A stretch of DNA of 64,000 nt from Streptacidiphilus albus JL83 (GTDB lineage: Bacteria; Actinomycetota; Actinomycetes; Streptomycetales; Streptomycetaceae): positions 5,280,017 to 5,344,016 of the forward strand of contig NZ_JQML01000001.1 of NCBI RefSeq assembly GCF_000744705.1. Reading direction: 5' to 3'. Below, piece by piece: positions 34,668-43,808 of the stretch. The notes under the pieces were generated by a model, which saw nothing but the letters and a program-made list of their open reading frames with translations, searched no databases and had not been told where the DNA came from. A program made the position numbers and the translations under genes. Numbering within the stretch: the stretch's first letter is position 1; every line of letters starts with the position of its first letter.

Positions 34668-35897
34668 GTGAAGAATTCCTGGCGGGTCGCCCTCGGCGCG
34701 GCACTGGTGCTGGTCCTCGCCGCCCTCCCGCTCGGCGGGGTGGCGGACGCGGACGGCGGACCGGCGCCGAGCGCGGGCGACCTCCGGACCGCCCGTCAGC
34801 TCACCGACCGGCGCGCCGCCCAGGTCGCCGCGGTGGAGCAGCAGCTGGCCGCCGCCCGCGCCGCGGAGCAGGAGCTCGACGTCCGGGCCGAGCTCGCGGT
34901 CGAGCGGTACGACGGAGCGCTGCTGCGGCGGCAGCAGGCGGAGGCCGCCGCCGGGCTGGCCGCGGCGGCGTCGGTCCGGGCCCAGGCGGACCGCCGCACG
35001 GCGACCGACGCGGCCGGGCAACTGGCCGCCGAGCAGTACCGGACGGGGCTGCCGGCCGGACTGGCCGGACTCGGCGGATTGGTCCAGGCCCAGAACCTGC
35101 AGGCCGCCACCAGCGGCCGGGCCGCCCTCCGGGCCGTCACCGACCGCGCCCGCAGGGTGGTGGACTCCGCCACCGACAGCGCGGCCGAGGCCGCCGCCAC
35201 GGCCGGGGCCGCCGCTCGGGCGGCCGCGGCGGCGCAGCGGGCGGCGGCGGTCGTGGCGCAGGCCCAGCAGCAGGTGGCGGACCGGCTCGCGGCGCAGCGG
35301 GTCGAGCTGGCGGCGCTCGCCGCCCGGAGCACGTCCCTGCTGGCGCAGCTCGCCGCCGCCGAGCAGGTCTCGGTCGAGCTGGCCGGGCAACGGGAGCAGG
35401 CTCTGACCGAGGCTGCGGCCGGAGCCTCGGCCGAGGCCGCGCGCCAGACGGCGCTGCACGCCGCCGCCCCGGCCCAGTCGGGGCGTCCGTCCGACTCGGA
35501 CGCAGCCGCCGGTCCGGCCCGGTCGAGCGGGCCGGTCGACCCCGGGGCAGCGGTCTCCTTCGCCCGCGCCCAACTCGGCCTGCCCTACGTCTGGGGCGGG
35601 GCCGGACCCGACAGCTTCGACTGCTCGGGCCTGACCATGCGCGCCTGGCAGCGTGCCGGCGTCGAACTGCCCCACTACGCGGCCGACCAGTACGCCCGCT
35701 CCCGCCCGTTGAGCTACGGTCAGCTGCGCCCCGGCGACCTGGTCTTCTGGTCCCACGACGGCAGCCCGCAGGACATCTACCACGTCGCCCTCTACATCGG
35801 CGACGACCGGATGATCGAGGCTCCCCGCACCGGCGCCTACGTCAAGGTCGCCAGCCTCTGGATCATGGGCGTCCCCAACTACTACGCCCGCCCCTGA
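34668..35897 (+). CDS. NlpC/P60 cell-wall endopeptidase
   Basis: 409 residues. Signal peptide KNSWRVALGAALVLVLAALPLGGVADA, then a long Ala-rich coiled coil (about 45-260), then an NlpC/P60 (C40) domain from VSFARAQLGLPYVWGGAGPDSFDCSG. The catalytic Cys is in FDCSG; His in DIYHVALYIGD; PGDLVFW lies between. Such RipA-like enzymes cut peptide stems of peptidoglycan during division or growth. GTG 34668 is set by the signal peptide; its ribosome site is weak. The coiled coil probably controls access to the active site. Confidence 0.9.
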   Translation: MKNSWRVALGAALVLVLAALPLGGVADADGGPAPSAGDLRTARQLTDRRAAQVAAVEQQLAAARAAEQELDVRAELAVERYDGALLRRQQAEAAAGLAAAASVRAQADRRTATDAAGQLAAEQYRTGLPAGLAGLGGLVQAQNLQAATSGRAALRAVTDRARRVVDSATDSAAEAAATAGAAARAAAAAQRAAAVVAQAQQQVADRLAAQRVELAALAARSTSLLAQLAAAEQVSVELAGQREQALTEAAAGASAEAARQTALHAAAPAQSGRPSDSDAAAGPARSSGPVDPGAAVSFARAQLGLPYVWGGAGPDSFDCSGLTMRAWQRAGVELPHYAADQYARSRPLSYGQLRPGDLVFWSHDGSPQDIYHVALYIGDDRMIEAPRTGAYVKVASLWIMGVPNYYARP

Positions 35898-35993
35898 CCC
35901 GGAGGGCCCCACCGGCCCCGACAACACCCCGGCTCACCCCACGGGGTGCGATTCTCCGTTGACCGGTGTCGCGGTCATCGGGACCATGCCCGG

Positions 35994-36725
35994 GTGGACT
36001 TCACCGATGACGATGTCGCGGAACTTTACGATCTGACGAATCCCTGGGACCCCGACCGATGGCCGAGTGACCGGTTCTACAACGGCCTGGTGACAGCAGC
36101 CGGATCGACGCTGGACGTCGGCTGCGGGACCGGGCAGATGCTGCACCAGGCCCGGGTTCGTGGCCACATCGGCCGTCTTGCGGGCATCGATCCCGACGCG
36201 GCGGCCCTCGGACGGGCGCGGCGGCGCGCCGATGTCGAGTGGGTCGAGGGGAGGGCCGCCGACATTGCCTGGCACGGGGAGTTCGACCTGGCCACGATGA
36301 CCGGCCATGCCTTCCAGTGCCTGCTCTCCGACGAGGAGGTCCGGATCTCCCTCGCCGGGATCCGGAACGCCCTGCGGAACGGCGGTCGCTTCGCCTTCGA
36401 GACCCGGCACCCGCAGGCTCGGGCCTGGGAGCAGTGGGCGGTGGGCGACTCCGGAGACATCGCCTTCTCCGACGGACGCGTGCTGCGTATCCAGTACCGG
36501 ATCGAGGTCCGCGGTGACATCGTCGACACCACCGAGGTCACCTCCCTGGCCGACGGCACGGTGTTGCGGGAGGACACCGGTGGCCTGCGGTTCCTGGACG
36601 TCGGGCCGTTGAACGCGCTCCTGGCCGGGGCCGGATTCGAGGTCGAGGCTCAGTACGGGGATTGGGAGCGCGGACCGGTCACGCCGGAGAGCAGGGAGAT
36701 CATCACGATCGCCCGCGCAGCGTAG
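35994..36725 (+). CDS. Class I SAM-dependent methyltransferase
   Basis: About 243 residues. SAM-binding motif I TLDVGCGTGQML near residue 40, acidic end of strand 2 in GIDPDAAALGRAR, and GGRFAFETRHP for the later strand. The N-terminus DFTDDDVAELYDLTNPW is typical of the family and favours GTG 35994 over GTG 35946. Substrate unknown; probable small-molecule methyltransferase. Stands alone, with no obvious operon partner. Confidence 0.82.
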   Translation: MDFTDDDVAELYDLTNPWDPDRWPSDRFYNGLVTAAGSTLDVGCGTGQMLHQARVRGHIGRLAGIDPDAAALGRARRRADVEWVEGRAADIAWHGEFDLATMTGHAFQCLLSDEEVRISLAGIRNALRNGGRFAFETRHPQARAWEQWAVGDSGDIAFSDGRVLRIQYRIEVRGDIVDTTEVTSLADGTVLREDTGGLRFLDVGPLNALLAGAGFEVEAQYGDWERGPVTPESREIITIARAA

Positions 36726-37109
36726 TCAACTCATAAGCCGCACCGCCGAACCGGATCTGAGGCGGGCGGTGTCGGGACGGGGGTCCGAGGGGGGAGTACG
36801 GGGGCCGGAGGACGGTGGTCGCGGGCGGGAGTCGATCTGCTCCTCCCGCGCGGGCTGCTCTTCGCCACGGGCGGCTGCGGCACCTCGGCCGGCAACGGGG
36901 CGGGCCGCGCCGGCGGGGCTCGCGGTGCACCCGGTCGCCTGCGCGGTGGCCCGGCTGGTGCTGCTCGGCTGACCGCAGCGGGGCCGCAGCGGGGCCGCAT
37001 GGCGGCTATGGCGGCCAATCCCCGTCTCGACATGGATAGTTGACGAAGCGAACGGTCCCGGTCATGCTTGGGCGGCGGTTGGTGCAGGACCGAATCCGGG
37101 GGGATCGCG
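36726..37109. other. Intergenic 380 bp
   Basis: No convincing gene on either strand. The short direct repeat GCAGCGGGGCC appears twice near 36977-36997. The region presumably contains the promoter of the lipoprotein gene at 37110. Confidence 0.4.
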
Positions 37110-37487
37110 ATGCGGCAGGGCGTACGGTTCGGAGTGGTTCTCGGCGCAGCTCTGCTGCTGCCCGTGGTGGCGACCGCGTGCTCCAGCGGCTCGTCGACGG
37201 CCCCGCTCACCGCGCAGCAGAAGTCCTACGTCACCTCGGTCCGCGGCCTCTTCTCCCAGGACGGGACCGGTCACGCCCAGCACTCGGACGGACAGCTCGC
37301 CGAGGTCGGTGACTCCACCTGCAAGCTGATGAAGGCCGGGAAGATGGACCAGGCGTACTCCGCGCTGGAGTCCTCCGGCTACTCGCGCGGCGAGGCCGGG
37401 GAGATCGAGCTCAGCGTGGTCCAGACGCTGTGTCCGGACCAGCGGTCGGCCTACTACAAGTGGACCAGCACGCCTGCCCAGGGCTAG
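37110..37487 (+). CDS. Small lipoprotein (DUF732-like)
   Basis: ATG 37110 with GGGGGGA upstream; 125 residues. Lipobox VVATAC with the lipidated Cys near residue 24. The mature part, APLTAQQKSYVTSVRGLF ... VGDSTCKLMKAG ... ALESSGYSRGEAGEIELSVVQTLCPDQ, has the two Cys and helical layout of actinobacterial DUF732 proteins. Cell-surface; function unknown. Convergent to the large membrane protein, with a terminator between. Confidence 0.8.
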   Translation: MRQGVRFGVVLGAALLLPVVATACSSGSSTAPLTAQQKSYVTSVRGLFSQDGTGHAQHSDGQLAEVGDSTCKLMKAGKMDQAYSALESSGYSRGEAGEIELSVVQTLCPDQRSAYYKWTSTPAQG

Positions 37488-37506
37488 CCGCCGCCGAGGG
37501 CGGCGG
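37488..37506. terminator. Bidirectional hairpin
   Basis: CCGCCGCC-gag-GGCGGCGG directly after the lipoprotein stop and just before the end of the convergent gene. Confidence 0.65.
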
Positions 37507-37514
37507 ACCCGGTG

Positions 37515-39278
37515 TCAGCGGGCGGCCCCGGCGCACGGGGTGCCGCGCGGGAGGGTGTACTCGGCGCCGATCCGGAAGGTGCCCGCGGTCCTGGTCGTCA
37601 GCCGGGTCCAGGCGCCGTCCGGGGCGAGGCAGCCCGCGCCGCCGTCGAGCACCGAGAGCCAGGGCGACCAGACGACCCGGATCACCGTGGTTCCCGGGGC
37701 CGGTACCCGGAGCGTCAGTTGGGCCTCGCCCGCCCTGACCACCGTGGCCGGAGCGGAGACCAGCGGGACCGCGCCGGTCACCCGGTAGACCGCCCAGTGC
37801 GCGTCCCGCCAGACCGGCTGCAGCCAGGACACGCCGGCGGCGACGAGTCGGCCCTCGGCCGCGGAGCCGTAGTCCTCCGTCGCCCTGGGCAGCACGACGT
37901 AGCCCACCGCCCAGTTGCGCAGCCAGGCGCGGTACGCGGCGGGGGTGAGCCGCCCGGCGTAGAAGAGCGGGTTGCGGGCCAGGTCCACCTGCCGGTTCCA
38001 GCCGCGCGCCAGCTCGACGTAGGGCGTCAGGGTGGAGGACTCGACATGGGAGTCGGCGCCGACCACCTCGACCCGGGCCCGGTCCGCCCCCAGCCGGTCC
38101 AGCTCGGTCCCCAGGGGCTCGGCGTACCGGGCCCAGCCGGTGGCCGGCGCCGCGCCGACGAGGTCGACCACCGGCTGGACGGTCTGCCAGCTCAGGGCGA
38201 CGGCGAAGGCGAGCCACAGGGCGGTGGCGCGCCGGCCGCGCGACACCCGGGCGGCGGCCAGCAGCAGCGGCGCGGCGAAGAGCAGCGAGAGCCGCTCGAC
38301 ATTGCTGCCGATGGGGGAGGGGATCAGCAGGGTGAGGACATTGCCCAGCACATAGGTCCAGGCGCCGACCCTGACGGCGGGCCAGGAGCGCGGCGCCCAG
38401 AGGGCGATCGGCAGGGCGGTCGCCAGTACCGGTGCCAGCTCGGCGAGGTCGTACGGCTGGACGCCGTAGAACGGGAACAGCAGCGTCGTGGTGCCGACCA
38501 CCAGCGGTGGTCCGACGGCCAGCGCCCAGGCGGCCTTCCGGCGGCCGGTGAGGAACAGCGCCGGGGCGGCGACCAGCAGGAACAGTCCGTCCACCGGGCT
38601 GGCGAGGGTGGCCAGTACCCCGAGCAGGCCGGCCGCCGCGATCCGCGCCCCCGGTGTCCCGCGCTGCTCGTGGACGACCAGCACGGCCGCGAGCGCGAAC
38701 AGCGCCCCGATCCCGAAGGTGATCCGCCCGGAGACGATGTCGCCGGCCAGCGCCGCCGCGCCGGCCAGCGCGGGCAGCAGCGGCCGGTGGATGCCGGAGC
38801 GCTCCAGCAGCCGGGCCAGCAGTGCGGCTCCGATCGTCCCGGCGAGGACACCGGTGGTCCTGACTCCCAGCCAGGACATCAGGTAGGGGGTGAGCACGCT
38901 GTAGTTGACCGGGTGCATCCCGCCGTACCAGGCGAGGTCGTAGGCCGAGCCGGGATGGGCGGAGGCGAACTGCGTCCAGGCGTACTGGGCGGCGAGGTCG
39001 CCGCCGTCGGTCGCGAAGAAGAGCGCCCACGCCGCCTGGACGACCGCCGCGAGCAGCACCGCCGCGACGACCGGACGCCGCAGCCAGGCACCGGGCGAGC
39101 GCCGGGCCCGGGCGCGGAGCCCCGGACCGGCGGCCCGGCGTCCCGGCCCGGCGGTGGCCGGCGGCCCCGGCGGCGGCAGCGTGACCACCTGCCGCAGCAG
39201 GGCGCCCGGAGCGGCGGGCGGTGCGGCCCCGGCCGGGGCGAGGCGGCCGGGGCGGTGCGGCGGGGCGGTGCGGATCAT
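37515..39278 (-). CDS. Large conserved multi-pass membrane protein
   Basis: About 587 residues. Roughly ten to twelve membrane segments between residues 70 and 390 (AAVLLAAVVQAAWALFF, GIGALFALAAVLVVH, LLFAAPLLLAAARV and others), then a 200-residue extracytoplasmic domain (VEVVGADSHVESSTLTPYVELARGWNRQ ... YAGRLTPAAYRAWLRNWAVGYVVLP ... WRDAHWAVYRVTG). The architecture is that of GT-C-type glycosyltransferase-like proteins, with an early MHPVNYSVLTPYL loop, but no catalytic motif is certain. ATG 39278 is preferred to TTG 39287. Function unknown. Confidence 0.75.
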   Translation of the reverse strand: MIRTAPPHRPGRLAPAGAAPPAAPGALLRQVVTLPPPGPPATAGPGRRAAGPGLRARARRSPGAWLRRPVVAAVLLAAVVQAAWALFFATDGGDLAAQYAWTQFASAHPGSAYDLAWYGGMHPVNYSVLTPYLMSWLGVRTTGVLAGTIGAALLARLLERSGIHRPLLPALAGAAALAGDIVSGRITFGIGALFALAAVLVVHEQRGTPGARIAAAGLLGVLATLASPVDGLFLLVAAPALFLTGRRKAAWALAVGPPLVVGTTTLLFPFYGVQPYDLAELAPVLATALPIALWAPRSWPAVRVGAWTYVLGNVLTLLIPSPIGSNVERLSLLFAAPLLLAAARVSRGRRATALWLAFAVALSWQTVQPVVDLVGAAPATGWARYAEPLGTELDRLGADRARVEVVGADSHVESSTLTPYVELARGWNRQVDLARNPLFYAGRLTPAAYRAWLRNWAVGYVVLPRATEDYGSAAEGRLVAAGVSWLQPVWRDAHWAVYRVTGAVPLVSAPATVVRAGEAQLTLRVPAPGTTVIRVVWSPWLSVLDGGAGCLAPDGAWTRLTTRTAGTFRIGAEYTLPRGTPCAGAAR

Positions 39279-39599
39279 CAGGTTCAACGGCCGGTTCCAG
39301 GCGGTTGGTCACCGCGGGGGCGGCCAAGAGGGACGATCATTCGGTGGACGGGGCCGCGTCCGCGTCCCGAGCTCGTCAACGGTACGCGGCCCGGTCGTTC
39401 GCGCCGTCGACAGCCCCCCGGACCGGCGGAACAGCCGTCCCGGCGCGAACGGCGTGGTGACCCCCGGGACAGTGACCCGGACATGACCCGGACATGACCC
39501 GGACATGACCCGGCCAGCATCCCCCGCCCCGGCTAACGCTGGGGTAACAGGCGCCGGCAGGACCCGGACCGGCGTCGCGCCGGTGCCTAGACTGCCGGG
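39279..39599. other. Intergenic 320 bp with an 11-bp tandem repeat
   Basis: No gene recognised. TGACCCGGACA repeats three times plus 8 bases at 39473-39513. The region should hold promoters for the genes on each side (divergent). Confidence 0.5.
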
Positions 39600-39827
39600 A
39601 TGACCAACACCCTCCGCTGCACCTACTGCGGCACCGTCGGCCTGCAGCCGGGCTTCATCGCGGACAACGCCCCCAGTGGGCGCGGTGACGCCCGCTGGAT
39701 CGCGGGCGCGATCGAGCGCGGCGCGCTGGGCGGAGCGAAGCGGATGGGGCGGCCCAACCACCAGATGGACGTCTTCCGCTGCCCCAACTGCGGTCATCTG
39801 GAGCTGTTCGCCGGTCCGGTCGGCTGA
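39600..39827 (+). CDS. Small zinc-ribbon protein
   Basis: 75 residues. CTYC near the start and CPNC near the end form a two-part zinc ribbon, with a loop (GRGDARWIAGAIERGALGGAKRMG) between. The pattern RCTYCGTVGLQPGFI ... VFRCPNCGHLELFA suits a small nucleic-acid or protein-binding zinc ribbon found in Streptomyces. Function unknown. Confidence 0.75.
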   Translation: MTNTLRCTYCGTVGLQPGFIADNAPSGRGDARWIAGAIERGALGGAKRMGRPNHQMDVFRCPNCGHLELFAGPVG

Positions 39828-39880
39828 GGGCGGGGCGGCGCCGATGACTGCCACGGTGCCGCTCCGGCACGGCTGCACCA

Positions 39881-40057
39881 ATGCGGCACTTCTACCGGGG
39901 CGACGGCGCCCCGCCGCCTCCATGGCCGCTGCGCCGCGCCGTGATGGCGGCCAAGCGCCGTGCCATGGAGGACTTCTGCGAGCGCTGGGAGTCGGGCGGG
40001 GCCGGGGTCCGGCAGTGGCGGCGGCGCACTGCCGGCACGGCCGGCCGGCCGGAGTAG
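39881..40057 (+). CDS. Possible 58-residue basic protein
   Basis: Frame from ATG 39881 to TAG 40057: begins RHFYRGDGAPPPPWP and has a helical basic part RRAVMAAKRRAMEDFCERWESGG. The ribosome site is poor and no family is known; coding is plausible from G/C third positions only. Confidence 0.35.
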   Translation: MRHFYRGDGAPPPPWPLRRAVMAAKRRAMEDFCERWESGGAGVRQWRRRTAGTAGRPE

Positions 40058-40067
40058 GCCCGCCCCG

Positions 40068-40808
40068 CTACTGCGACTCCTCCTGGAGGCGGGTCCGCAG
40101 CGCCGACAGGACCTCCGGGTCGCCCGCCTCGACGACCGAGGAGACCCAGGTGACCGGCCGGTTCCAGATGTGGAGGAACAGGTCGGCCGGGTCGCCGGTG
40201 ACCGAGGCGTCCGCCGCGGTGCCCTCCGCCGCGTGCTCCAGCTTGTCGGTCCGCAGGGTGAGCGCCCAGCGGCGGTCGGCGCAGCGCAGCTCCACCGTCC
40301 GGTCGGCGCCTAGGGCCAGCTCACTCCGGTCGCCGAAGTCGTGGGCCAGGAAGCCCACCACCTCGTCGACACCGTCGGCGGCCAACTCCGGGTCCACCGG
40401 CGTGGTCAGGCCGGCCGCCAGCTCGGCGTCGATCCGGTGGACGGCGGTCTCCAGGGCCATCCGCCGGAACCAGAAGCCCACGGTCTGGTTGGGCGGGAAC
40501 CAGGTGTACGAGGGCTGCGCCGGTCCGTGCTCGGCGAGCCGGGCCAGCAGGGCGTCGCGCCGACCGGTGAACCAGTCCGCCAGCGGCTCCAGCTCCTCGG
40601 GCGCGGGTTCGCACTCGCCGTCCTTCGGGTCGCGGTCCAACTCCATGCAGACCAGCTTGTGTTCGTAGACCTCCCCGACATGGCGGAGCAGGTCGAGCGC
40701 GGTCCACTCCGGGCAGGACGGCACACCGGAGGCGGGGGCGGAGCGAACGGCCGCGAGCAGCAGGTCGCTGTCGGCGCGGACGAGTTCGAGGTAGCGGAGA
40801 TCATCCAT
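40068..40808 (-). CDS. Maleylpyruvate isomerase/DinB-like mycothiol-dependent protein
   Basis: 246 residues. N-terminal four-helix bundle of the MDMPI family: SGVPSCPEWTALDLLRHVGEVYEHKLV (the first metal His in LRHVGE) and FRRMALETAVHRIDAEL (second His pair). A C-terminal SCP2-like domain follows (LRTDKLEHAAEGTAADASVTGDPADLFLHIWNR). These proteins bind zinc and are often mycothiol-dependent transferases in actinomycetes. Substrate unknown. 50 bp after the diiron gene on the same strand. Confidence 0.85.
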   Translation of the reverse strand: MDDLRYLELVRADSDLLLAAVRSAPASGVPSCPEWTALDLLRHVGEVYEHKLVCMELDRDPKDGECEPAPEELEPLADWFTGRRDALLARLAEHGPAQPSYTWFPPNQTVGFWFRRMALETAVHRIDAELAAGLTTPVDPELAADGVDEVVGFLAHDFGDRSELALGADRTVELRCADRRWALTLRTDKLEHAAEGTAADASVTGDPADLFLHIWNRPVTWVSSVVEAGDPEVLSALRTRLQEESQ

Positions 40809-40857
40809 GCCGCCATCCTGCCCTACCCCTCCGACACCCGGGTTCGGTGGCCGAAGG

Positions 40858-41967
40858 TCAGTCCGTCTCCGCGCCGGCGGCGATGGCCTCCTCGACCTCG
40901 GCGATCCTGGCCCCCTCCTCGGCCGCGAAGCGCTGCGCGTCCAACTGCTCCGCGATCTCCTCGTCCTGCTGCATCAGCAGGTCGAGGTTGGAGTCGCCGA
41001 GTTCGAAGACCCCCATGTCGACGTACGCTTGCTGGAGCCGCGGCCCCCAGAGGCCGATGTCCTTGACGCAGGGCACTATTCGGGAGAACAGCAGCTTCCG
41101 GAAGAAGCTGAGGTACTCGCTGTTCTCGCTGAGCTCCTCGGCGTCGGCAAGCGGGATGCCGAAGTTCTCCAGCACCTCGACGCCGCGCAGCCGGTCCCGC
41201 ATCAGGTAGCAGCCCTCGATCACGAACTCCTCGCGCTCGGCCAGTTCGGCACTGGTCAGCTGGGCGTAGTAGTCGCGCAGCGCCATCCGGCCGAAGGCGA
41301 CGTGCCGGGCCTCGTCCTGCATGACGTAGGCGAGCAGTTGCTTGGGCAGCGGCTTGGTGGTGGTGTCGCGGAGCATCCCGAAGGCGGCCAGGGCCAGGCC
41401 CTCGATCAGCACCTGCATCCCGAGGTACGGCATGTCCCAGCGCGAGTCCCGGAGGGTGTCGCCGAGCAGCGACTGGAGGTTGTCGTTGATCGGGTAGAGC
41501 ATGCCGATCTTGGTGTGCAGGAAGCGCGAGTAGAGCTCGGCGTGGCGGGCCTCGTCCATGGTCTGGGTCGCCGAGTAGAACTTCGCGTCCAGGTCCGGGA
41601 CCGACTCGACGATCCTCGCGGCGCAGACCATCGCGCCCTGTTCCCCGTGCAGGAACTGGCTGAACTGCCAGGAGGCGTAGTGCCGGCGGAGGTCGGCGCG
41701 GTTCTGCTCGCTGAACTTGGCCCAGTACGGGGTGCCGTAGATCGTCAGCGCTTCGTCGGGGAGACCGAGCGGGTCGTAGGGGTCGACCTCCAGCGACCAG
41801 TCGATCCGCTTGACCGCGTCCCACTGCTTGTCCTTGCCCTTCTGGTACAGCGCCAGCAGCCGCTCGCGGCCGTCGTCGTACTCCCAGTTGAAGCGGGCGG
41901 AGCCGGAGGCGGGGACCGTCCAGAGACCGTCGGTGACCGGGTTGGCGTAGAGATCGTGGGTGGACAT
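40858..41967 (-). CDS. Ferritin-like diiron protein (R2-type)
   Basis: 369 residues. The diiron site can be placed: E109 (HGEQGAM), E139 and H142 (MDEARHAE), E189 (LIEGLAL), E219 and H222 (QDEARHVAFG), the E-ExxH-E-ExxH set of R2-type carboxylate-bridged diiron enzymes. It lacks a clear radical Tyr position I can assign, so it is more likely an oxygenase or oxidase than a ribonucleotide reductase subunit. Encoded 130 bp downstream of an aldehyde dehydrogenase on the same strand, so the two may act on the same substrate. Confidence 0.82.
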   Translation of the reverse strand: MSTHDLYANPVTDGLWTVPASGSARFNWEYDDGRERLLALYQKGKDKQWDAVKRIDWSLEVDPYDPLGLPDEALTIYGTPYWAKFSEQNRADLRRHYASWQFSQFLHGEQGAMVCAARIVESVPDLDAKFYSATQTMDEARHAELYSRFLHTKIGMLYPINDNLQSLLGDTLRDSRWDMPYLGMQVLIEGLALAAFGMLRDTTTKPLPKQLLAYVMQDEARHVAFGRMALRDYYAQLTSAELAEREEFVIEGCYLMRDRLRGVEVLENFGIPLADAEELSENSEYLSFFRKLLFSRIVPCVKDIGLWGPRLQQAYVDMGVFELGDSNLDLLMQQDEEIAEQLDAQRFAAEEGARIAEVEEAIAAGAETD

Positions 41968-42097
41968 GGACGCGCTCCTCGACGTGTGCGTTGCGGTGGC
42001 TGTGCAGGGGGCACACCAGGAGCGTCACACGAAGTTACTGACGGGTCAACAGGTCGGTCGGGGGCGGTTCGCATCCCGGGGCGGGCGGGTTCGCCGG

Positions 42098-43666
42098 TCA
42101 GCGCGGCGGGTAGAGCGAGTAGTGCGGGAAGTTGCCGTACAGGCGCTCCTCGGCGCCCTCGGGGCCCTGGGTCACGGCCTGCACCAGCAGGTCGCCGCCG
42201 ACGAACGCGCCCTTCCAGGAGGCGCCGAGGCCGCCGAAGACCTCCTCCCGGTCGCCGCGCGAACGGGGCCGGTTGACGCCGACCTTGAAGGCCAGCAGGT
42301 CGGGGGAGATCCGCTCGGCGAACCCGGCGTCGTCGGTGGCGATGCTGGCGACCAGCGAGCCGTTGCCCGCGTTCATCGCCGCGAGCAGCTCCGACTCGGT
42401 GTCGACCAGCACGATCGAGTCCAGCGGCCCGAAGGGCTCCGAGTGGTGCAGCGACCAACTGCTGGGCGGTTCCAGCAGGCAGGCCGGGGCCAGGTAGGCG
42501 CCGGTGTCCTGGCCGTCCAGGAAGACGCCGTCGGCGAGCGTCCCCCGGTGCAGCGGGACGGCGCGACCGGTCACCGCCTCGTCGAAGCGGCGGCCGAGCT
42601 CGGCGGCCTTGGCGGCGTGGATGACCGGGCCGAAGTCCAGCTCCGGGAAGGCGGCGTCCGGGTCGGACCCGTCCACCGCGAGCGGGTGGCCGAAGCGCAG
42701 GTCGCCGACGACCGCCAGGTAGGTCTCCAGGAAGGCCGGGAAGAGCCGGCGCTGGACCACGTAGCGCGGGTAGGCGGTGCAGCGCTGCTTGGCGTACTCG
42801 AAGCCCTTGCGCAGGTGCCCGGCCAGGGTCGGCCAGTCGCTGAAGTCCCAGACGCCCCAGGTGTTCAGCCCCTCCTGCTCCAGGAAGTGGCGCCGGTTCA
42901 GGTCGGCCAGCGAGGTCGCCGCGCGACGGCCGTTGGCCCGCCCGCCGACGAAGGCCAGCGCGCCCAGGCCGGGGGAGCGGATCAGCGCGTCCGCGATCTG
43001 CGAGCCCATGCCGGAGAGCAGGGTGACCGGCAGCCCCGCGCGGCGCATCAGCGCATGGGCCAGGGTCAGGCAGTGGAAGCCGCCCTGGGACGGCGTCTTG
43101 GCGATGACGGCGTTCCCGGCCAGCAGCTGCACCAGCTCCGCGTGGACCTGGACGCTCATCGGGTAGTTCCAGCTGGCGATGTTGGAGACCGGTCCGGGCA
43201 GCGGCTGCCGGGGCTCGGCCCCGTCGGCGCCGAGCTGCCGGCCGATGTTGGCCAGGTACCAGCGCACGCCGTCCAGCGCCCGGTCGACGTCGGCGCAGGC
43301 CAGCCGCCAGGGCTTGCCGATCTCCCAGACCAGCAGCAGGGCGAGCAGGTCGCGCTGGTCGGCCAGGGCGTCCACGGCGGCGGAGACCCGCGCCGCGCGC
43401 TCGTCCAGCGGGGTCTTCGACCAGGTGCGGTGCTCGGCGATGGCGAACTCGACCGCCGCCGTCGCCTCGTCGATGCCCACGCGCGGCGGACCGGGGATCG
43501 CGCTGCCGTCGACCGGGGTGGTGTGCTCGCCGGGGACGCCGACGGCCTGCCAGTCGCCGCGGACCAGGTTGAGCAGCCGGTCGGCGGCGAAGGCCTCGGG
43601 GGCGGCCAGGACGCAGCGGGCGTAGGTGTCGGCCCAGGACGTGCCGGATTTGAGCTGGAGGGTCAC
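42098..43666 (-). CDS. Aldehyde dehydrogenase superfamily protein
   Basis: 522 residues. Catalytic elements: N167 in SNIASWNYPMS, K190 in VIAKTPSQG, E263/E265 in FLEQEGLN and C296 in KQRCTAY. The motif around the Cys and Glu differs from common ALDHs (usually GQxC and LELGG), so substrate or reaction (acylation, reductase) may be unusual. NAD(P)-dependent oxidation of an aldehyde to an acid or acyl derivative is expected. Same strand as a diiron protein downstream and a TetR upstream. Confidence 0.85.
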   Translation of the reverse strand: MTLQLKSGTSWADTYARCVLAAPEAFAADRLLNLVRGDWQAVGVPGEHTTPVDGSAIPGPPRVGIDEATAAVEFAIAEHRTWSKTPLDERAARVSAAVDALADQRDLLALLLVWEIGKPWRLACADVDRALDGVRWYLANIGRQLGADGAEPRQPLPGPVSNIASWNYPMSVQVHAELVQLLAGNAVIAKTPSQGGFHCLTLAHALMRRAGLPVTLLSGMGSQIADALIRSPGLGALAFVGGRANGRRAATSLADLNRRHFLEQEGLNTWGVWDFSDWPTLAGHLRKGFEYAKQRCTAYPRYVVQRRLFPAFLETYLAVVGDLRFGHPLAVDGSDPDAAFPELDFGPVIHAAKAAELGRRFDEAVTGRAVPLHRGTLADGVFLDGQDTGAYLAPACLLEPPSSWSLHHSEPFGPLDSIVLVDTESELLAAMNAGNGSLVASIATDDAGFAERISPDLLAFKVGVNRPRSRGDREEVFGGLGASWKGAFVGGDLLVQAVTQGPEGAEERLYGNFPHYSLYPPR

Positions 43667-43808
43667 GGTGCGCTCCTGTTCGAGAGGAGGGAGCGTTCGG
43701 CCTTGCAGACATTCCAGCCTCGCACGGCAGCGGCGGCGAGGGGTACCGGGGCTGCGCCGGGAGTGGGGCAGCTCACGTCGGACCGGGGCCGGGGCGGTGC
43801 GCCCCGGG

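Noticed and set aside
40858..41967. Ribonucleotide reductase small subunit
   Set aside because: The diiron ligands fit the fold, but no large-subunit gene is nearby and I cannot place the radical tyrosine.
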